Of a stretch of DNA of 8,586 nucleotides, positions 5,595 through 8,586 are shown piece after piece; position 1 is the stretch's first letter; each line of letters starts with the position of its first letter. The DNA is from an uncultured Nitrospinaceae bacterium (GTDB taxonomy: Bacteria; Nitrospinota; Nitrospinia; Nitrospinales; VA-1), in NCBI GenBank assembly GCA_913043155.1, contig CAJWLY010000057.1, positions 1 to 8,586 on the forward strand, in the 5' to 3' direction. The translations under genes were made by a program, and so were the position numbers. The notes under the pieces are model-generated. The model did not search any database, was not told where the DNA came from, and saw only the letters and a program-made list of their open reading frames with translations.

Positions 5595-6569
5595 GTGTCG
5601 CGATCCAAACACCCCATGGTTTTATCGATTCTGTTGGTCACTCTTGTATTTGTGTTTTCGGCATGCGCCGTAATTCAAATGGGTCCGCGTATTGAGCCTC
5701 TGGAAGAAAAGGTGATCGAAGGCGAGGGTCCTGGAAAAGTTTTGCTGATCGACATTGATGGGCCTATCAGTAATCATCCCAAACGAACGGTGACCGGATT
5801 CGAAAAGGAAAAAGGGATGATCGACCGGGTTAGGGAAACCCTCAAAAAGGCAGAAAAGGATGATGACATCAAAGCCGTCCTGCTTCGTATCAACAGTCCG
5901 GGGGGAACGGTTACCTCCAGTGACATTCTTTACCATGAGTTCAAGAGTTTTAAAAAAAAGAAGGGCATTAAGATTTATGTGTCGGTTCTCGATATAGCGG
6001 CTTCCGGTGGGTACTACATTGCTATGGCGGGGGATACGATTACGGTACACCCCACCTCGCTTACCGGGAGCATCGGTGTGTTGGCGCTCAAGGTGAACCT
6101 GGAAGGATTGATGGGAAAGGTAGGGATCGGATGGGAAGTAGTTAAGTCAGGGGATAAGAAGGATTTTATGTCTCCCTTCAGGCCTCTTACCGAAGAAGAA
6201 CGAAAATTATTTCAAGAAACCATCAACCGTTTCTATGAGCGTTTTGTTGGGCTCATTGCACAAAACCGCCCTCAACTCGATCTTACGACTGTGAAGGGCT
6301 TGGCCGACGGGCGAGTTTATGAAGCCCGCCAGGCGATGGACGCCCAACTTGTCGATCGCATCGGATATCTGGACGATACGCTTGCGCTGATTAGAGGCGA
6401 GTTGGCGGAGCCCGACCTTCAGGTGGTGACCTACCATCGTCCCGGAGCCTATAAGTCCAATATTTATTCTTCTCTTGAAGGCCCCACTGGATTTAACCTG
6501 ATCAACCTCGATCTCGGTTTGGACCTTAATAAGCTCTCACCTCAATTTATGTATTTATGGGTTCCTTAA
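5595..6569 (+). CDS. sppA: Signal peptide peptidase SppA, short (67K-half) type, predicted lipoprotein
   Basis: SppA is a membrane serine protease of family S49 that degrades cleaved signal peptides, using a Ser/Lys dyad. The 324-residue product starts with a short basic head and hydrophobic segment ending FSAC. This reads as a lipoprotein signal with Cys24 as the lipidated residue, though a plain N-terminal anchor is the alternative. The S49 core follows: VLLIDIDGPI (49-58), RINSPGGTV (98-106), ASGGYYIAM with nucleophile Ser137, PTSLTGSIGV, and VVKSGDKKD with general base Lys184. GLADGRVYEARQAMDAQLVDRIG covers the conserved C-terminal S49 region. This is the single-domain architecture of B. 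subtilis SppA, not the tandem-domain E. coli form. The start at GTG 5595 is chosen from the AAGGAG site. A TTG at 5532 would overlap the previous gene by 58 bp and spoil the signal peptide. The gene follows the 310-residue gene by 5 bp. Confidence 0.93.
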   Translation: MSRSKHPMVLSILLVTLVFVFSACAVIQMGPRIEPLEEKVIEGEGPGKVLLIDIDGPISNHPKRTVTGFEKEKGMIDRVRETLKKAEKDDDIKAVLLRINSPGGTVTSSDILYHEFKSFKKKKGIKIYVSVLDIAASGGYYIAMAGDTITVHPTSLTGSIGVLALKVNLEGLMGKVGIGWEVVKSGDKKDFMSPFRPLTEEERKLFQETINRFYERFVGLIAQNRPQLDLTTVKGLADGRVYEARQAMDAQLVDRIGYLDDTLALIRGELAEPDLQVVTYHRPGAYKSNIYSSLEGPTGFNLINLDLGLDLNKLSPQFMYLWVP

Positions 6570-6597
6570 AATTTTGGATGAAAGTTATCGGGAATCC

Positions 6598-6696
6598 ATG
6601 GAGCAGGTGAATCGTCAGGCGTACAAAGATAGGGTCAGTTCCGGCCGCATGAAAGAACTTCTCGCGGTTGAAGCATTGTCGGAAAAGCGGGCATGA
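6598..6696 (+). CDS. Possible small ORF or gene remnant, 32 residues
   Basis: An ATG-initiated frame of 32 codons lies between sppA and the next gene. Its product is charged and predicted helical (MEQVNRQAYKDR... ending VEALSEKRA). The frame stays open upstream to TTG 6574 (DESYRES...) and back into the sppA 3' end. The residue mix looks more protein-like than random intergenic DNA. No strong ribosome binding site is visible. It could be a short coupled protein, or the surviving C-terminal end of a decayed gene. Its function is unknown. Confidence 0.3.
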   Translation: MEQVNRQAYKDRVSSGRMKELLAVEALSEKRA

Positions 6697-6768
6697 GTAT
6701 TTTTAGGGGTTACTTAACAAACACGCTGACGAGGATACCCCTTTCCTGTTAGTAGGGTCTTGAAAGTT
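6697..6768 (+). other. Short intergenic stretch with weak inverted repeat
   Basis: AGGGGT (6705-6710) and ACCCCT (6737-6742) are complementary, but enclose a 26-base loop. There is no following T-run, so this is not a convincing terminator. AGGG at 6754-6757 serves as the probable ribosome binding site of the next gene, with ATG 11 bases downstream. Confidence 0.3.
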
Positions 6769-7371
6769 ATGGATTCCCGCGAAGCATTTAATTTACCCCA
6801 CACTACGGGCCAATGGGTCCAGTGGCTGCAAGATGGAATCATCAACCCGGATCTAGGTACAGAGGAAACGCGCTCGATATTGCATCACCTCGCCGATCTA
6901 GAAATTTTCAAGTCGGATGGGGAAGGGGCGTGGAAGCTTTCCGGTCTAGAGCCGAACTGCACTGGTAAAGATGTGCGTCTCATTCTGCAGGAGCTCTTAA
7001 CCGAGGTGAGTGCTGCCGAGCAGGGGTTTGCATTGATTTATTTCTTTCCACGGGATGATGGTCTACCACTTCCGCTTTTGCAAGTATCCGAAGGCTCATC
7101 GACGGCCTCCAAAAAAAAGAGTTTGTTTGCAAAAAGTAAAGCCTCTGGAGTGGAAGTATCATCCGACTTAAGCAACCTGCAAATTGTCAAGAAATGGGGT
7201 AACCAGTTGCGTCCGTTTCTTGACCTAGAGCAGAAGATCATCGCTCGGTTGAAGGGAGAATATACCACCCGGGAGGATGCGCAGCGGTTGTTCAGTTATA
7301 TCTTGGATAAAACCCGTAAAAAAGCCTCACCTAAACAATGGGAACAACTCAGTCGTAAACGTCACCGCTGA
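6769..7371 (+). CDS. Hypothetical 200-residue soluble protein upstream of lpd
   Basis: I do not recognise this protein. No signal peptide or membrane segment is present, so it is probably cytoplasmic. The first ~60 residues (TGQWVQWLQDGII, TRSILHHLADLEIF, then GAWKLSG) have the helix-helix-strand rhythm of a winged-helix-like fold, but this is only a visual impression. A second part around 68-107 ends in a hydrophobic strand (GFALIYFFP) and a proline/leucine stretch. A lysine/serine-rich linker follows at about 113-127 (SKKKSLFAKSKASG). The C-terminal third is helical and ends very basic (KTRKKASP...LSRKRHR), which could contact nucleic acid. ATG 6769 is preferred over TTG 6760 because AGGG at 6754-6757 is too close to the TTG. 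The gene ends 50 bp before the dihydrolipoyl dehydrogenase start, so co-transcription is likely. Confidence 0.75.
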   Translation: MDSREAFNLPHTTGQWVQWLQDGIINPDLGTEETRSILHHLADLEIFKSDGEGAWKLSGLEPNCTGKDVRLILQELLTEVSAAEQGFALIYFFPRDDGLPLPLLQVSEGSSTASKKKSLFAKSKASGVEVSSDLSNLQIVKKWGNQLRPFLDLEQKIIARLKGEYTTREDAQRLFSYILDKTRKKASPKQWEQLSRKRHR

Positions 7372-7387
7372 AAGCTTCGATGCTTTC
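7370..7387 (+). other. Small hairpin between the 200-residue gene and lpd
   Basis: GAAAGC (7370-7375) and GCTTTC (7382-7387) form a six-base-pair stem around TTCGAT, overlapping the stop codon of the upstream gene. No T-run follows, so it is not an intrinsic terminator. It might affect mRNA stability or be chance. Confidence 0.25.
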
Positions 7388-7408
7388 CGCATGCCCTCCA
7401 CCTCCATA

Positions 7409-7413
7409 AAGGA
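7409..7413 (+). promoter_or_regulatory. Ribosome binding site of lpd
   Basis: AAGGA lies eight bases before the ATG at 7422. An overlapping ATG at 7414 reaches a stop after three codons, so 7422 is the true start. Confidence 0.75.
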
Positions 7414-7421
7414 ATGAGTCG

Positions 7422-8586
7422 ATGAGTAAGAAACACCTTGTAATACTGGGCGCCGGACCCGGTGGGTACACTGCTGCTTTTCTCGCCGCTGACCGGGGGA
7501 TGAAGGTCACGCTGGTTGACGCGCAAAAGAGTCCAGGCGGAGTGTGTCTGTATAAAGGATGTATCCCTTCGAAGGCCCTTCTCCACGTTGCTGGAAACAT
7601 CAATGAATCACGGTCGGCGAAGGAATGGGGAGTCGATTTCGGCGATCTGACTATTGACCTGGATCGCTTGCGCCGCTGGAAAGAAGGTGTGGTTTCAAAA
7701 ATGTCCGGTGGACTTGCCATGCTGTGTAAGCAGAGGGGAGTGAACTATATTCATGGATGTGCGGTTTTCAAGGATTCTCACACGATTATGGTTTCAGGGA
7801 GGGATACCCTGGAATTTGACCGCTGTATTCTCGCGACCGGATCGCGTCCAGCTCTGCCGAAACATTTTCGGGAAGGTGGGCCGCGGATTATGGATTCCAC
7901 GGCCGCCCTGACCCTCACCGATATCCCTCAACGTCTACTGGTTGTGGGAGGAGGCTATATCGGCCTTGAGATGGGATCGGTTTACGCTGCATTGGGTAGC
8001 CGTGTTTGTGTTATCGAAATGACGAATGAACTCCTTCCCGGTGTCGATCGTGATCTTGTGCGGCCTCTGCAGGGGAAACTGACCAAAGATTTTGAGGCTA
8101 TTCATCTCAGTACCCTTGCGACATCAGTTGTTGCCGAGGAAAATTCGGTGAGCGTTATCATGGAAAGCGGAGAAGAAACCGTGGAGGAAACGTTTGACCG
8201 AATTCTGGTTTCCGTTGGGCGCCGTCCGAACTCTGACGCTATCGGCCTCGATAATACTAAGGTGGAACTTGATGAGGGCGGATTTGTTAAAGTGGATGAA
8301 CAACAGAAGACTACCGATTCCTCCATTTTGGGGATCGGCGATGTGGTTGGCGGACCGATGCTGGCGCATAAGGCTTCAGATGAAGCACGTGTAGCCGTTG
8401 ACGGATTGACCGGGGAGGAACGCCCTTTAAATCGTACGATCCCGGCAGTGGTGTTCACCGACCCCGAAATTGCCTGGTGCGGACTCACTGAGTCTGATGC
8501 GAGGTTAAAAGGGGAAAAAGTTGAGATTGCCCGTTTTCCCTGGGGGGCGTCGGGGCGGGCGCAGACCTTGGGACGGACCGATGGAA
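7422..8586 (+). CDS. lpdA: Dihydrolipoyl dehydrogenase (E3), N-terminal 388 residues
   Basis: E3 is a flavoprotein that reoxidises dihydrolipoyl groups of 2-oxoacid dehydrogenase complexes or the glycine cleavage H protein, passing electrons through a disulfide and FAD to NAD+. Visible features are the FAD Rossmann motif GAGPGG (10-15), the redox disulfide Cys42/Cys47 in GGVCLYKGCIPSKAL, ATGSRP (138-143), the NAD-binding GGGYIG (176-181) with acidic Glu199 favouring NAD, the second FAD motif ILGIGDV (302-308) followed by MLAHKASDEA, and the start of the dimerisation domain (PAVVFTDPEIAW, 341-352). The frame is open to the window edge. About 80 residues, including the catalytic HPT...SE histidine-glutamate pair, lie beyond it given the family's usual 460-475 length. 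Intact lipoamide-type motifs separate it from mercuric or glutathione reductase. No E1, E2 or glycine cleavage gene is in the window, so the parent complex is unknown. Confidence 0.94.
   Translation, partial: MSKKHLVILGAGPGGYTAAFLAADRGMKVTLVDAQKSPGGVCLYKGCIPSKALLHVAGNINESRSAKEWGVDFGDLTIDLDRLRRWKEGVVSKMSGGLAMLCKQRGVNYIHGCAVFKDSHTIMVSGRDTLEFDRCILATGSRPALPKHFREGGPRIMDSTAALTLTDIPQRLLVVGGGYIGLEMGSVYAALGSRVCVIEMTNELLPGVDRDLVRPLQGKLTKDFEAIHLSTLATSVVAEENSVSVIMESGEETVEETFDRILVSVGRRPNSDAIGLDNTKVELDEGGFVKVDEQQKTTDSSILGIGDVVGGPMLAHKASDEARVAVDGLTGEERPLNRTIPAVVFTDPEIAWCGLTESDARLKGEKVEIARFPWGASGRAQTLGRTDG

Noticed and set aside
6705..6742. AGGGGT/ACCCCT inverted repeat as a terminator
   Set aside because: Six pairs around a 26-base loop with no T-run is too weak for an intrinsic terminator.
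1..8586. CRISPR array, transposase, integrase, tRNA, toxin-antitoxin or phage-defence system
   Set aside because: No repeat-spacer pattern, terminal inverted repeats, cloverleaf sequence or known defence motif was seen on either strand by eye.

Overview
The window looks like a compact bacterial chromosome segment. Genes are short and closely packed, ATG, GTG and TTG starts are all used, several neighbours overlap, and there is one clear intrinsic terminator. No phage, transposon, CRISPR, tRNA or rRNA signal was seen. A membrane-anchored c-type cytochrome, a lipoprotein-type SppA and exported proteins point to a Gram-negative cell envelope. The gene mix (animal-like UDP-glucose dehydrogenase, exported SUMF1-fold protein, small dihaem cytochrome) would suit a Nitrospinota or former deltaproteobacterial lineage. 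That placement is a guess from gene content, not a phylogenetic result.

Layout. (1) 1-147: possible tail of an upstream gene, then a strong intrinsic terminator (77-114) only 33 bp before the next start codon. (2) 148-1533 (+): UDP-glucose 6-dehydrogenase. (3) 1543-3474/3501 (-): a tight four-gene run transcribed leftward, in the order methylguanine-DNA methyltransferase (ogt-like), recO, ridA, then a small membrane-anchored dihaem cytochrome c. The first two junctions overlap by 14 and 19 bp, the third gap is 18 bp, and the run converges on the UGDH gene with 9 bp between stops. (4) about 3475-3753: divergent intergenic region with a 21-bp near-palindrome and a TATAAT box. (5) 3754-4536 (+): exported SUMF1/FGE-fold protein lacking the catalytic cysteines. 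(6) 4657-6569 (+): an unrecognised 310-residue helical protein followed 5 bp later by an SppA-type Ser/Lys signal peptide peptidase with a lipoprotein signal. (7) 6570-7371 (+): a possible 32-codon ORF and an unrecognised 200-residue soluble protein. (8) 7422-8586 (+): the first 388 residues of a dihydrolipoyl dehydrogenase, cut by the window edge.

How the parts relate. The minus-strand run pairs two DNA-repair functions (O6-alkylguanine reversal and RecFOR recombination) with reactive enamine/imine detoxification by RidA and an electron carrier. The overlaps suggest co-transcription and translational coupling. On the plus strand, the unknown 310-residue gene and sppA are very probably one operon, because the sppA ribosome binding site lies inside the last codons of the upstream gene. 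No clearly new multi-gene system is visible. The best candidates for new biology are the 310-residue partner of SppA, the small dihaem cytochrome, the 200-residue protein ahead of lpd, and the terminator directly ahead of ugd.
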